Source of the DNA: Tubiluchus corallicola
Taxonomy: Eukaryota > Priapulida > Priapulimorpha > Priapulimorphida > Tubiluchidae
NCBI GenBank assembly: GCA_030141605.1
Contig: JAQGDQ010000002.1
Coordinates: 806,001-870,000, forward strand
Direction: 5' to 3'
DNA: 64,000 bases
A model generated the notes under the pieces. The model ran no database searches. It saw only the letters and a program-made list of their open reading frames with translations, and was not told where the DNA came from. Positions 11,101-22,179 of the stretch are shown here, one piece after another. Position 1 is the stretch's first letter; every line of letters begins with the position of its first letter. A program made the position numbers and the translations under genes.

Positions 11101-13068
11101 TTTAGTTTATGGCTTTGCAAGTTAGATAAAAATAACTATTTGATTAACTGTAAATAAAGGCAAAACAAAATGTTTTCTTTTCTGGCCAGTTTTTATAAAC
11201 CTCAATGAGATCTTCACAGTCAAAATTAATTCAAATGTGGTCAAAACTTATATTATACATCAATACAATAGTAACTAATTTTACGCTATTTTCCTGGTTA
11301 TAACCAAGGTTAAAAGATACCATTGGGACTTATGTGACTCGCGCATTCAATATAAGGGTCGTCTATGGAATGGAATCAAATTTATTCCATTTCCGTAGCC
11401 TGGCAAACGGATAAATACAAAACCTTAATAAATCTTACGACGAGCACATGATCAATTAATATAGAAAAATACATCGCAGGCTTGACGTTCGTATGTTTGA
11501 AGTCAAGCGAGACTTAATATTTTTGTTGCTCATTTATTGTAAAGCAAGGCTAACTGGCTTAGTTTCTTTATTATATTTATGTCTCTGTATTTTGCAGTGT
11601 TTTGAAACTTCGGCTCTACATTCTGTTTAAATTGAAATGTCATTTTTTGGCTACTTGAAATGTTAATTTCGTGTTAAAATAGCTGCTGCTCTGCAAATTT
11701 GTGTTTATGAAAAAGAGCAATCAGTTTATCTGCTGATCAGACATTAGTTGTGATTGTCATGTTGTTTAGTTTAGCTGAGTAGGGTAGGGTAGGGTAGGGT
11801 AGGGTAGGGTAGGGTAGGGTAGGGTAGGGTAGGGTAGGGTAGGGTAGAGTAGGGTAGAGTAGGGTAGGGTAGGGTAGGGTAGGGTAGGGTAGAGTAGAGT
11901 AGAGTAGAGTAGAGTAGAGTAGAGTAGAGTAGAGTAGAGTAGAGTAGAGTAGTGTAGAGTAGTGTAGAGTAGAGCAGAGCAGAGTAAAATCATAATCGAG
12001 AAGAAAACTGAAACTAATTCATTGATTAAGTCTGCAGTATCTTAAACAAAGTGGTATCCTGCACCAAGACAAGCAAAGTTTAAAATTATACAAGCATGGG
12101 TCACAATATGGCGAGACATAACTTAGTTCAAATGAAACAAACTTGATAACATGTAGAATAATATTTTACAAACATAAGTGTACTGACCTTATAGCATGGC
12201 AAACTTTTGATTTGAATTGATCCCTCTCACAGGAAATGTCGCCGATGTCATGTTTGCAGTCACAGCCGCACTTGACATGATCTGCTGGACTTCGATACAA
12301 TGAGAAAAAGTAATTAGCAAGTTCTGCTGAGGTTATAAACCACGGGTGCATCAGTAAAAACACACGGGGAAACGGAGAGGCATCGTGTAATCGACCTGTA
12401 ATATCTAAAAATCATAAAAATAATTGGTATCAGGTGGATGTACTTGATGGATACAGAGTTAAAAAAACAAGTTATCAGTAAATTAGAATTACACTTACGC
12501 CAAAATAAATTACTAATTCACTAGGACGCCAAAACAAATTATTAACTCACTAGGACTTTTGGCGTGTATTTTAAATATCTGATGTAAGCTTATCCACTCA
12601 AAGGATTTCTATGCTCAAGCAAAATTCTGAAAGGCTTTCTAAAATTTTTATGCTACAAAATGAGCCATGGAGTATTACAAGTCACTAAAGTCTTGAAAGC
12701 AATGAATAAAATAGCAAAACTTTGACGCTAAATCGGTGTCTTTATTTCTACATTTGCTGGAACAACTAGGAAAATACTCTATTTTCCAACACACAGAGAT
12801 TATTTATTCACATACCAAAGCACAGCACACATGTTTCAACCAAGGCGCTGACGGTTCCTGCTCTTACCACAACACCAGGTATTACCGGCTTTTCATCTTC
12901 CAAAATCATCGTATCTCTACTTAGAAGATTTCTGCAGCGCTTGAGTAACTTCTTTATGTCATTTCTGGTCTTTCGGTCTGAAATAAAAAGATCTTTCACG
13001 TCAAAATCTTGTGCCTCACACTTGGCCGCGTGGCACTCCCTGCATTGTCGGTTGCACCTCTTTGACAT
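1..13068 (-). CDS. RASGRP: Ras guanyl-releasing protein (RasGRP1/3-like), 14 coding exons, 3' end outside window
   Basis: Nucleotide exchange factor that loads GTP on Ras/Rap and is recruited to membranes by diacylglycerol. Coding exons, 5' to 3' on the minus strand: 13068-12816, 12404-12188, 9842-9711, 8638-8491, 7997-7824, 7601-7485, 7049-6952, 6086-5906, 3885-3805, 2721-2617, 1848-1733, 1502-1361, 1089-936, 100-1. Every junction is GT-AG and all phases join without a break, giving 672 codons plus 2 bases. Domain order: Cys-rich N-terminus (1-70), REM (about 70-195), RasGEF (about 202-442), two EF hands (loops 509-520 and 538-549), C1 (569-618), then a basic tail with the RasGRP-type TQTDDP motif just inside the edge. 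The order and many motifs ([35 protein letters not shown]) match vertebrate RasGRP1/3. The ATG at 13068 is the first in-frame one after the (GA)n tract; an upstream non-coding exon is possible. The missing end means I cannot say whether the RasGRP1-type C-terminal coiled coil is present. Paralogue not assigned. Confidence 0.95.
936..1502 (-). CDS. RasGRP exons 12-13: C1 (diacylglycerol/phorbol ester) zinc-binding domain
   Basis: Joining exon 12 (1502-1361) and exon 13 (1089-936) gives the complete C1 pattern H-x12-C-x2-C-x13-C-x2-C-x4-H-x2-C-x7-C at residues 569-618. All eight zinc ligands are present. The intron falls inside the domain, after CTGL. The segment [14 protein letters not shown] matches the DAG-binding loops of typical C1 domains in RasGRP and novel PKC. 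Exon 13 then enters a Ser-rich, Pro-containing linker and ends in phase 1, which joins in frame to the exon at 100-1. Confidence 0.95.
1361..3885 (-). CDS. RasGRP exons 9-12: linker, paired EF hands and start of C1
   Basis: Exon 9 (3885-3805) encodes [21 protein letters not shown], nearly identical to RasGRP1. Exon 10 (2721-2617) is the linker with [13 protein letters not shown]. Exon 11 (1848-1733) has EF loop 1 [12 protein letters not shown], with acidic residues at positions 1, 3, 5 and 12, and the start of loop 2. Exon 12 (1502-1361) completes loop 2 ([12 protein letters not shown]) and starts the C1 domain ([17 protein letters not shown]). Both loops keep the residues expected for calcium binding; in vertebrate RasGRPs the EF module controls membrane recruitment. 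Confidence 0.94.
2136..2192. repeat. (ATT)n microsatellite
   Basis: Trinucleotide tract with one gtt interruption, in the RasGRP intron between exons 10 and 11. Confidence 0.9.
4465..5599. mobile_element. Non-autonomous hAT-type DNA transposon, about 1.1 kb, in a RasGRP intron
   Basis: The ends are inverted: left CAGTGCTGTAGTC, right (reverse complement) CAGTGTTGTTGTA. The flanks carry an 8-bp near-identical direct repeat, ctttcatc (4457-4464) and gtttcatc (5600-5607), 7 of 8 matching, which is the hAT target-duplication length. Both subterminal regions (about 4490-4690 and 5415-5590) are packed with AAGTC/GAGTC repeats, a common arrangement for hAT transposase binding. An inner stretch (about 5095-5155) has repeated AGTAACT. 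No transposase coding sequence is visible, so it depended on an autonomous relative. It lies in the intron between RasGRP exons 8 and 9. Confidence 0.8.
5906..9842 (-). CDS. RasGRP exons 3-8: end of REM and RasGEF (CDC25) catalytic domain
   Basis: Exons 9842-9711, 8638-8491, 7997-7824, 7601-7485, 7049-6952 and 6086-5906 encode residues 157-440. Exon 3 ends REM ([13 protein letters not shown]). Exons 4-8 carry the CDC25-homology blocks: [78 protein letters not shown] and NMDLINTL. These are the conserved elements that open the Ras nucleotide site, and no conserved block is missing, so the domain is probably active. The exon 3 donor is placed at GT/gtaagaat, not the gtgtaag 2 bases earlier, because only this choice keeps exon 4 in frame and gives V-PSFDWMR. 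Confidence 0.95.
10266..10745. repeat. Degenerate G-rich pentanucleotide array (AGGGC/AGAGC)
   Basis: About 480 bp of imperfect gcagg/gcaga pentamers. The plus strand is purine- and G-rich with almost no T. It produces spurious ORFs on the minus strand rich in Cys, Pro, Leu and Ala; these are repeat artefacts. Located in the RasGRP intron between exons 2 and 3. Confidence 0.92.
11779..11985. repeat. Pentanucleotide array (TAGGG)n grading into (TAGAG)n
   Basis: About 200 bp. Nearly pure agggt repeats up to about 11890, with two agagt interruptions, then agagt repeats, then agtgt and agcag variants at the end. The ordered switch between two unit variants shows stepwise local expansion. It resembles a 5-bp telomere-like G-rich motif, but its intronic position and the gradient argue for a simple microsatellite. 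Confidence 0.95.
12188..13068 (-). CDS. RasGRP exons 1-2: Cys-rich N-terminus and first part of REM domain
   Basis: Exon 1 (13068-12816, 84 codons plus 1 base) starts with a basic segment holding [13 protein letters not shown], then reaches the first REM helix ([17 protein letters not shown]), which aligns with the RasGRP3 start of REM. Exon 2 (12404-12188) continues with [20 protein letters not shown], the typical REM core, and ends in HAIR, completed by YWI in exon 3. Between YR and VCH there are 29 residues (123-151) containing CGCDC, against about 13 in human RasGRP3. The REM domain supports the catalytic domain structurally. The donor after exon 1 is gtatgtg and the acceptor of exon 2 is ttttag. 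Confidence 0.9.
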
Positions 13069-13077
13069 CACCGTCAG

Positions 13078-13223
<146 letters not shown>

Positions 13224-15169
13224 TGCCAGTGCAGGCCTAGGAAGCGAAAGCAAAAAAGTGAAAAAAGATAAATCATCTTACAAATAACTACGTCCTACCT
13301 AAATGTTTGTACCACTGAGTTTGTTTGGGTGGCTTGTTTCGGCGATGAACCATGAAGGATTTTGTTAGCATGATCAGCGAAGAAATAACAAATTCTGAAC
13401 TGGCACCATGCATTATTACTAAACTTTCTGTTAATAGTTGATTAAACACTTATTAATAACAACTATAAACTGTGACATTTAGATCACTAGCGAAACGGCA
13501 GCAGCAGCAAAATGCACAACGTCAACTATAAAGGGCAAAGGGCAGTGCGTTCACTTTGCAAACTACGGGCGTAAAGGTTTCAACTGCAATAATTTACGAA
13601 CAGCAATAAAATTTTATCATGAATTACACCGAAATGACCCGACAATTTCCAAACCTTTTTAATGAACGGGTAATCAACGAATATAAACTGATGCAGTGAA
13701 ACACTGCAACTGGGTAGCAAAACCGTTTATATGTGAACTCCTCATTTCCTGGGTCAGCCCTTAACTGTCACTGTCACGAGTAAGAAAAAGTACATTTGTC
13801 GTGACAAACCACAGTACTATCAGGCGGAAAACGTTTTATATTTCTGATAGTAAATGTATCATACAAAGTGGTAGCATTATAGCCTTGCCTGACATTGAAG
13901 TTAATGATCAAGTTATGCACTTTCTTTTGTTTGCATGATTTCGTTCAAAATTGTAAATTTTGTTTAATTTTTTAATCATGTTTTGCAGTATCACACTTTA
14001 TAATGATAAAAATTAATTGTCAGTTATATTTGTGATATTAATATAAAATTGATAACAGTGCCATAATTAATACTATATAATATTAGCTATTTAAAAACTA
14101 GCTAACTGGATAACCTACGGGTTCTTTGCCACCCTCCTTTACTTCATTAATATTATATGCAATGTTTCTAATCTAATTATTTTATGGAGTTAATAAAATG
14201 AATTGAATCGAATTAGACTAGCGCATCTTTAAGCCCAGCAAGTAAAATCACAGATCGTATCGTCATTTTGCGGTACGAATAGTAACGATACCTCTGTAAA
14301 AACTTTCTAATCTGGTTTTAGTAGATTTTATGAAACTGACCAGCAAAATGTTTGTTACTATTTAACAACAACAAAAAAATCGAAAAGATTAATTTTGGAG
14401 CCGTTATGACATAAATTGACCCATGAATAATACTACAGGTATTGTGTTCCTTACTTCACCACATCTCTAATTAAATGGCAAGGCTGTCACGCGGGAATCA
14501 AGCTCAAAATCATTATTGACATCCTCTGCTATTATACTGCTGCAATAACTACAGTAAGACGAGACCTAAATGTCAAAAGGAAAAATCGAAATACATTAAA
14601 CATGTGTGTATGATTCTGGTGCTATCTGAAGTAAATTCAAATCAGATGATACAATTATTCAAATAATTTATGATACACAATAATAAATAAGCATATCAGA
14701 TATAATGAGAACACATATGAAAAACGTCGTCTAGCGACGAAGTAAATTAAAAACCTTTAATAGTAACACAATTAATTTTTTAATTAATTACTAATAAATT
14801 TAAGCAATGGCGAAAACTAGGCAAAACTTCTTACAAGTTAGTGCCAAGCATATACAGAATCTTTATGTGCTACATGCAGCTTTTTGTACCCCGCACTGTT
14901 TGTAAGTGGCCATATTATGAAATTAAATTATAAAGCCTGTTAAGAAAAGTCGGGTGTCAGGTAAAAGTGCACAGATCAAAAATAAAGTGATGTAATTATG
15001 CATTAAATAGTGTTACGCTAAACATTTGGGCAAAACATCTTGTGTCCTGAACGTTTCCATAAATTATTTAATATTTTTGAAGCTTAAAAAGAAAATATCC
15101 AATGCATTGCAAAAACTACCCATGGTTTCACACTTAAACATAAAGTACATCGAACAAAATGAACATCGT

Positions 15170-15510
15170 GGTGATTTTAGTGATGAATCTGATGACATGA
15201 CCAAAACGGTAACGGCGATGATAGTGGTGATAATTATGATGATGTTGATGGCCATGATGCTGCTGAGGCAATGAAGGTGCGAAACATGATGTGCTAATGA
15301 TGATCATTGATGGCACAAGTGGTTATAAGATGATGAAAATGACAAAATTTAACTACAAAAATGAGATGAAAGCGATGACAGAGATTAAGCATGTAATGGT
15401 TGTGCTGATTATCATGGTGTTATTGTAGATGACACTGATGATGATGGCGATGACGACGACGACCATGATGATAACAATGATGATGAAGATGACAGTACTG
15501 GTGCTTGTGA
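15170..15510. repeat. Degenerate GAT-rich trinucleotide region
   Basis: About 340 bp dominated by gatgat, gatgac and gatgatga units with many substitutions. Open frames on both strands read Asp/Met-rich or Ile/His-rich and are artefacts. A similar array is at 58040-58285. Confidence 0.8.
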
Positions 15511-16717
15511 TAACGGTAACGTATTTCAAGTGTGATATTTTCATATTTAGCAGACAACAGATAGGCATGATGGTCAGCTGCTGACCACGCACTAATCACG
15601 GGGTCAACGGCTTGGCAGTTCTCAAGGCTATGTTTCCTTTACCTATCATTGATTGCTTCCTTGAACGTTATCATTATCTTCATGTAGAATCCATACATCC
15701 AGGCAAGCTTACAAATAATCCAGCAAACCAAATGCCACTGAAAGTGTGAGATTGATCCATAAATCAATATGGTGGCTAGGGAAGGTTAGCCCTAATGGCT
15801 TGTGCAAAGGCCACTAAATACTGATACACGAAAGAATACTATTCTAATTTAATATCTTTTCTTGGATACTTCAGGTGTTTCATATAGAATTTAACGAGCT
15901 TTATTTTGATAATTTATGTGGCTAGTTCATGATCAGAGAGCTGAATTAGAGGAAAGAAATCGATTTGAAACAGAAAGTGAAAGTGTTTTAATTGCAAATT
16001 CACTGGAAGCTCAGTGCCAAAGCCGCAGAAAGAAAATTTCTTTACCTAAAGTGGTGCCCTTTTTGTCCATCATGACGAATTCGATTGCAAAAAATGTCGG
16101 CTTCTAATTATTAATCATACACCAATACAACAAGACTGTGTTGATCCTATGGCATTTCATAAAAATACAAAAAAAATACAAAATGAAGTTCAACAAATTC
16201 TTTTCGGATTTATGCCTTTTTCGTTCACGATAAGTACAAAAGAATCTCCTTAAATTTCGCAAAACTAGACAACATGTAGTACCAGTTTTCCATATTTTTA
16301 AGATACACAAGGTCAGGAAATTTTGCGCACTTCTACTATATCGTCATTAAACAGTCACATAATGCAGCTTCTTTGGCAATACTTCTTGTACCTGACACAT
16401 TTCTGAAGTATCTACGAACACATGTTATAAGTATTTGCACAAATTGCCGTGACAGGTACCCGCATATACTGTGAGATACACCCTATTAACAGGAACTGAT
16501 ATTATTCAGGCGGAAACAGTCAAAATTTTATGCTCAGAAACATCCGTTGAAATCAACATATGTCCAAGTAGCTTACTGCATGAAGTTATTATAGAATAAT
16601 GAACGTGCACTCTTAGGTATCTCCAAAAATTCAATTACATATTTTATAAAGAGCTTTGTAATCCTTTCCATTTTCAACGCATGCCATTAAAAATATGTGG
16701 ATTTGTGATTTAATTAT

Positions 16718-16792
16718 TCATTCATTCCTTCGTTCATTCATTTAGTCATTCATTCATTCACTCATTCATTTATTCATTTACTCATTCAATAA
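16718..16792. repeat. (TTCA)n microsatellite
   Basis: Imperfect attcattcattc units over about 75 bp, in the intergenic region. Confidence 0.9.
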
Positions 16793-18149
16793 GTGAACAT
16801 CAGATCATACGCAAGGTCGTCAAACTAAGAAGGTAATTCTGCTCTCACGGCTATGGTGGCAAGTAAACGATTAAATAACTAATGAATGTAGAAAGAAACA
16901 AGGTTTCAAATTAATGCTTCGGCTGGACTAAGTGCACGTTACTGAATTTCAGTGATAGGTAAAATAAGAGAAAGCAACTAAATTGAACTGGTATTTTCTG
17001 CTTACCAAAGCAAGTGCTCTATGCAGTTACCGACAATTAATTTTTTTCGCTGTTCGCACTGCCAACCGATTTAACTCATTCAGTTGTTTTACAAATTTAC
17101 AGTTGTCCCAAGTGAGGATTTAATCAACTCTAATGTCATATTTAGCTAATCAACTAGTCCTAGATAAAACAAGCCGCAAGACTTTTGAGCACTCACTCAC
17201 TTCTGTCAATATAGTACACTTTTCTTTGGGGATTACGTTGTTGTTGAGCTTGGGAAATGAAAAGTTCGAGTTAAACAGGAACTTTGAGCAAAGTAGCAAT
17301 TAAGGTTCACTGCCTTTTCTATTAACAACAAATCACCCTTTAATTCCGTGGAACGCTCACAATATGGACACCTGACAAAAATTATAAATATGCTCTCTAA
17401 TGAAGAGGCCCATCTAAGCACAGTATTTACAAAAAAACAAATAAGAACTGGATGTATTATGTATGTACAAAAATACCCAAATTGCTAGCTTGGTATTTGA
17501 CCTTTATCTCAATATTCGTGGCAGATGAAACACTGGTGACGTAAGCAAAGGCAATCTTACAGACAAGTAAACTAAAAAATTAAACAGTAAAAGCGTGAAT
17601 TTGATCTTCAACCGTACCACTTACGTTTAACACACAGAAGATAATTTCGTGATTACTAGAGTTTCGAGACAGAAGGACAAACAAACAACCAAACAACCAC
17701 TGTGCCAGAGTTTTGTTGGAAAATACAATACAGAAACGACTTCTTGCAGTTATAAACATAACAAATGCCAAGCAGAAACTATGAAAGTCAAAACAGAAAA
17801 ATTTAGAATTCGTGAGGCAATGACAATAATTCCCAGTGAGAGGAGATTTCATTGCGTTGCAGTCAGAACGCCCGAAAGACTTCTCTCACTTAAACGCACA
17901 TCAAACCGTAATAAAAATGAACTCTTGTAATCTAAAACCGTCAAAATGCCATAACTAGAAAGGCGGTAGTGATGATCTTAGATGACAGTGTTAAGAAGAA
18001 AATGACTGGAGTCTTCAGAGCGAGATAAAAACCACCAAAACTCCCTAAACCAATTTAGCGTCCTTATTCCTTACTAGAATTAATGAACTATAATGAAAAC
18101 ATATCTCTAGAGAAATCAATTTAGCAATAATTACCTAATTATCTTATTA

Positions 18150-18250
18150 ATTCAGTACAGTCAATACAGTATAGTACAGTCCAGTACAGTACAATACAGT
18201 ACAGTCAGTACAGTTCAGTACAGTGCAGAATAGTTAAGCACAGTGCAGAA
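18150..18250. repeat. (CAGTA)n-type pentanucleotide array
   Basis: Imperfect cagta/cagtc units over about 100 bp. The stretch cagtacagtacaatacagt here is also present at about 10285-10310 beside the AGGGC array. Confidence 0.85.
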
Positions 18251-18518
18251 TAGGTATGTATTTTAAATTTTACCACAAACTCAAGCCTAAGAAAACCCTT
18301 AATTCTGCTAAACAAATATAGCAAATACATACGCATCCACAATAAGTTTGCACAATCGCAGTAAGCATGTTAATTTACTAACTCCTGCGTATACGGCGGC
18401 ACTATTTGAGGAAGTATATCGGTTTACTGGTAAAGCTCTACTAGCTAAAACTCTACCTAACCCAACACACAAAAACAGTCTACTACATAAAGTGAAAAAC
18501 CATATTCCGCTGCCTGTT

Positions 18519-18581
18519 GATGTGTACACAATCTCTATTGATGAGTGCACAATCTCTGTTGACGAGTGCACAATTTCTGAT
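18519..18581. repeat. Three tandem copies of a 21-bp unit
   Basis: Copies at 18519-18539, 18540-18560 and 18561-18581 share the core gtgcacaatctct. The 21-bp length keeps frame, so short ORFs on both strands read as heptapeptide repeats (plus strand DECTISV type). No gene context supports translation. Confidence 0.85.
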
Positions 18582-19889
18582 GAACAATACTTTTGTATAT
18601 AGCTTAAAATAAAACTGGTCAGCACTTAGTTTTATTGACTGTTTATAACTAAATCCCTGCCAACAATGCATTTTGAAATTATCTGAAAAGTAAAATACAA
18701 AAGATGATTCTAATTTCTTTAAGACTACATGTAGATGTATTATTAATTATTTGCAGTTTAGATTTTGTTGAAAACCACGTAGTGCTTTAAAAAATTAAAA
18801 CGACACAAACTTAACACAAATTTCCAAATAGCCCATTCAGAAATTTAAGTACTTCACATTAAATGACGTCCGTTACGTTACACATGTGTGTTATCAATGA
18901 GACCATGTTCAGAGAAAAGACTTTCCACGTTCCATTTTTCATATTTTACTTTGTTAGCTTTTTTCATTCTATCAGTGTTTTAGCGGAGTAAAAAATGGCC
19001 CCATTAAAGAAGAAAACGTGGCAGAAAAACATTGGTTACAGATGACAGCGATCACAATTTAGGACTAACCATTTCTTAAATCACAACAAAAACATCAATA
19101 ATAACTCAAGAAACACAGACCTAACTTATTCAATGGTGAACAAATATTCTATTTACACTCGTCTCGAAATGATTATAGCTTTTCATAAGCATTATAATAA
19201 ACAAAGATTTACCATATCAATACTTTCAGTAAAAATGTTGTTTTATAGTCTTTTGGTTGTAGAGAGATATTTTATAGTTACTGCCAGTTTTCCACAATTA
19301 AAAGAGATCTAATATAAAGTCTCTGTATAAGCTTCTGTACTGTGCAATTCGTGTAGGGTGACAGACGGCCAACAATTAGGGTGGACTGGCGACAATGACG
19401 TACAAAACAGGTACACTGTTAGACTAGTTAGTGCCCAGTAAGTTAAGTCTTAACAGACATTTCAAGTACATTTTCTTCAAGACATAATTAGCATGTAGAC
19501 AAAGATATATACGCTCAAGTACGTCACCGTATGTTTAACTATGCAAATTCAACACCTTAAACACGCATGTACACCACTAATTAAGTCCACGATTGTTCTT
19601 TCTTAAATGAATCATAATTACGAGTAAAAGTAATGATGGAACCACCAAAATTGGCTTCGTAAATCATAGGCAAAACGATTGTCCTGATTACTGAAATGCC
19701 CGCGGCAAAGACGATAAAGAAAAATGATATAAAAATAATAGTAAAGCATAATCTATAACAGATCAGCTTACCTTTCCAGTGTTAGGAAGTAGAACAGTAA
19801 TTAATGTGTCCATATTTGTACCATTCCTGTTGTAAATTCGTTTGTCTCGTATGTTTACTAACAAAAGCCGTATCGTCCATATTTCCCTA

Positions 19890-20240
19890 TTCTGCTGACG
19901 TCGTCCTATGTTCGATCAATATTCAACTGATTTGTCTTCTGCTTACGCACCAACTTCACAGTCGGCCGCGCTTGTTGCCATGGAAACCAGCAGCCCCAGC
20001 ATCCTTGAGATGTCACCGACATATATGTGGTTAAACCTGCAATGACGACAAGTTTTGCAACCTGTGACTTCTGACGTCATTTGGATTTCAAAACCTGCAG
20101 AGGCGTCCAGTAGTACAGTTTTTAGACAATTGTCATTTATCACGTTGTGGCTTCTTCTGCTAGGACTGGGAAACCGATAACTGAGTCGCCTCAGACTACG
20201 TGGCCGTCTAGTATATATAAGATGCCAAAATTGTTAGAAG
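19890..20240. promoter_or_regulatory. Promoter-like island with X-box, CRE and TATA
   Basis: A GC-richer island in AT-rich intergenic DNA. It has a full match to the RFX X-box consensus, GTTGCCATGGAAAC (19974-19987), a palindromic CRE TGACGTCA (20072-20079), a half CRE near 19898, and TATATATAA (20212-20220) on the plus strand. No coding exon follows on either side within several kb. It could be the distal promoter of RasGRP (minus strand, 6.9 kb upstream of its ATG) or of an unrecognised plus-strand transcript. Confidence 0.4.
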
Positions 20241-20456
20241 CGTAGCATTCGTAATTTATCCTGCTGTCTCTAAAGGTCTCAATAAGTTCACTTTGTTTAC
20301 TGTACTACACTAAGCTGGAATAAAAAAAAGTAAACAAATAAAGAAGACCGTGGTTAGGTAAAAGTACAATTAACCACATCGGCCTAACTTGAAAGCGTGA
20401 ACAAGACATATACAGATTTATTTATCAAAAACGTGTTTCTATACCGACGTTAACAC

Positions 20457-20860
20457 TAGGGCTGAGCAGCGAACGTTCGAGTTCGAACAGATCTAATTCG
20501 AATCGAACGAGTTTTTTTAATTCGAATTCGATTCAAACCTAAAATCATGAATTCCTATAATTCACCACTTTAACTACATACGTTCTTTATCATTAAACGG
20601 CTTGCAACAGCTTGCAATCTACCACAATTTTGCGCGATGTCAACAAATTATGAGTGTTTTTACTGCAGAACAAAATCAAGAAATTCGCATAATCTTTGCG
20701 AAACTGCTTTTTATTCATGATTCGAAAACTTATTCGAAAATCTTTATAACTGAATTCGATTCGGATTCGAAATCTTAAAATTCGATTTCATTCGAGTTCT
20801 AAAGTCAAAAATTCGATTTGATTCGAATTCGTCTTCTGGTAAGAGAATGCTCACCCCTTA
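20457..20860. mobile_element. hAT-type MITE, 404 bp, perfect 8-bp target duplication
   Basis: Flanked by exact direct repeats gttaacac at 20449-20456 and 20861-20868. The ends are inverted: TAGGGCTGAGCA on the left, TAAGGGGTGAGCA on the right. Inside, both halves are rich in TTCGAA/ATTCGA motifs (about 20475-20530 and 20715-20840) that can pair with each other. No coding capacity. The 8-bp duplication and the (A)GGG-TGAGCA ends support hAT; the exact family is not identified. The perfect duplication suggests a fairly young insertion. Confidence 0.82.
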
Positions 20861-22179
20861 GTTAACACGTCTTAAAATTCAAATTTCATAATCAATATAG
20901 CAATCTTCTGACGCGTCAACTAAAACAAAAAATGTTCTAAATTGTTACCTCTCTTGCGATTACTAAACACCTCTTCATAGCCCGAAATGCAGTGCTCGTT
21001 TTGTTTCTAAAAACTCTTTAGAAATTCCAGCAGTATAAATAACACTTCCGAGAAACTTGTCATAAAAACTTTCCATAGCTTTTTTCGATTTCATTTCAAC
21101 CCTGTACTATACAACAGGTTTATCATTCGCCTGTATTTACCTATCTACTATAATTACATGTACAATATTAATGTGCATATTCCAATCAATGATAAGCTGG
21201 TTAATTATTGCGCGTAATGTTGATTGCATAACCAGGCAGTACGTCATCTAAACTTAGTCTACCATTGGCCTTTTGATGAATAATCCATTAGCTAATTGCT
21301 TTAACTGATGCCGCTTTCCTTTGTGTGTGCATTGATGTCACAGACCGCGTATCTATTATACAAACAATGCATTTTAACGAATTGGTTTTTCCGTACTTGC
21401 AATACCAATGTAATATATTGCAAGTGGTAGAAATTTTAAAGTCGTCTAGTAAGCAAGAAACTTCTGTTTTCTCAAAAATTTAACAGCTGATGGCTGGTGC
21501 TTCAACCCTGTTACCTTTAGTTCAACAAAGTTCGGCTCAAACACAAAAAGAGGCGCTATTACAATATTCGATAATATTTATTAACCGATTGAGTAAAAAT
21601 CTAATATTTCCAGCACAGAAATTGAGTCCAGAGCTTCCCGGTTACCGAAGCTGGCATCAAAAGGGAATTAACCAGTTTTTCTATTGTGAAGGATTACTAT
21701 AGTGACATTTTAAGCGTTCATTTCCTTAGTTATATTTACTTCTTCACATTAGCCTATTTCACAAATAACGTGTTTAATTAGAAGTAAAATCTCAATGCTC
21801 TTCGCGAAAGTAAGAAGTTCGCACATTAAACTTATTCAATATCCATTAAGTTTATATGCACGCCGGGCATTGGTTAATGTTCAGCTATGAATTTTTGATG
21901 AATTTCTGTCAGGTTACGTTAATTTAACAGTTTAAACTGTGAAACCATAACACAAGCAAGCAGGTAGCGCACGGAAAAAAATATTAACTGATTTACACAC
22001 ATAAACATTTAAATTACGCATGAAGCAAGGTGCAACTTTGCCTATTTTTTTTCTATGCCATAATTAGATTATGCTACACTATACTATGCTATGTGGTGCT
22101 GTCTTTATTGTGTTTGCAACTAAAATTTTACGTAAACTCGGCCTAACTCCGGGCTTTCACACCATGAAACACTATAAGC

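Larger units (their letters stand above)
13224..19880. other. Intergenic region, no recognised gene
   Basis: AT-rich DNA between the RasGRP leader and the 20-kb island. Apart from the repeats listed separately I see only short unrelated ORFs (up to about 105 codons, most overlapping each other on both strands). No RNA gene was recognised. Confidence 0.6.

Noticed and set aside
11779-11985. Interstitial telomere or chromosome-end remnant
   Set aside because: The unit is a 5-mer that grades into TAGAG and lies in an intron of an intact gene; a microsatellite explains it.
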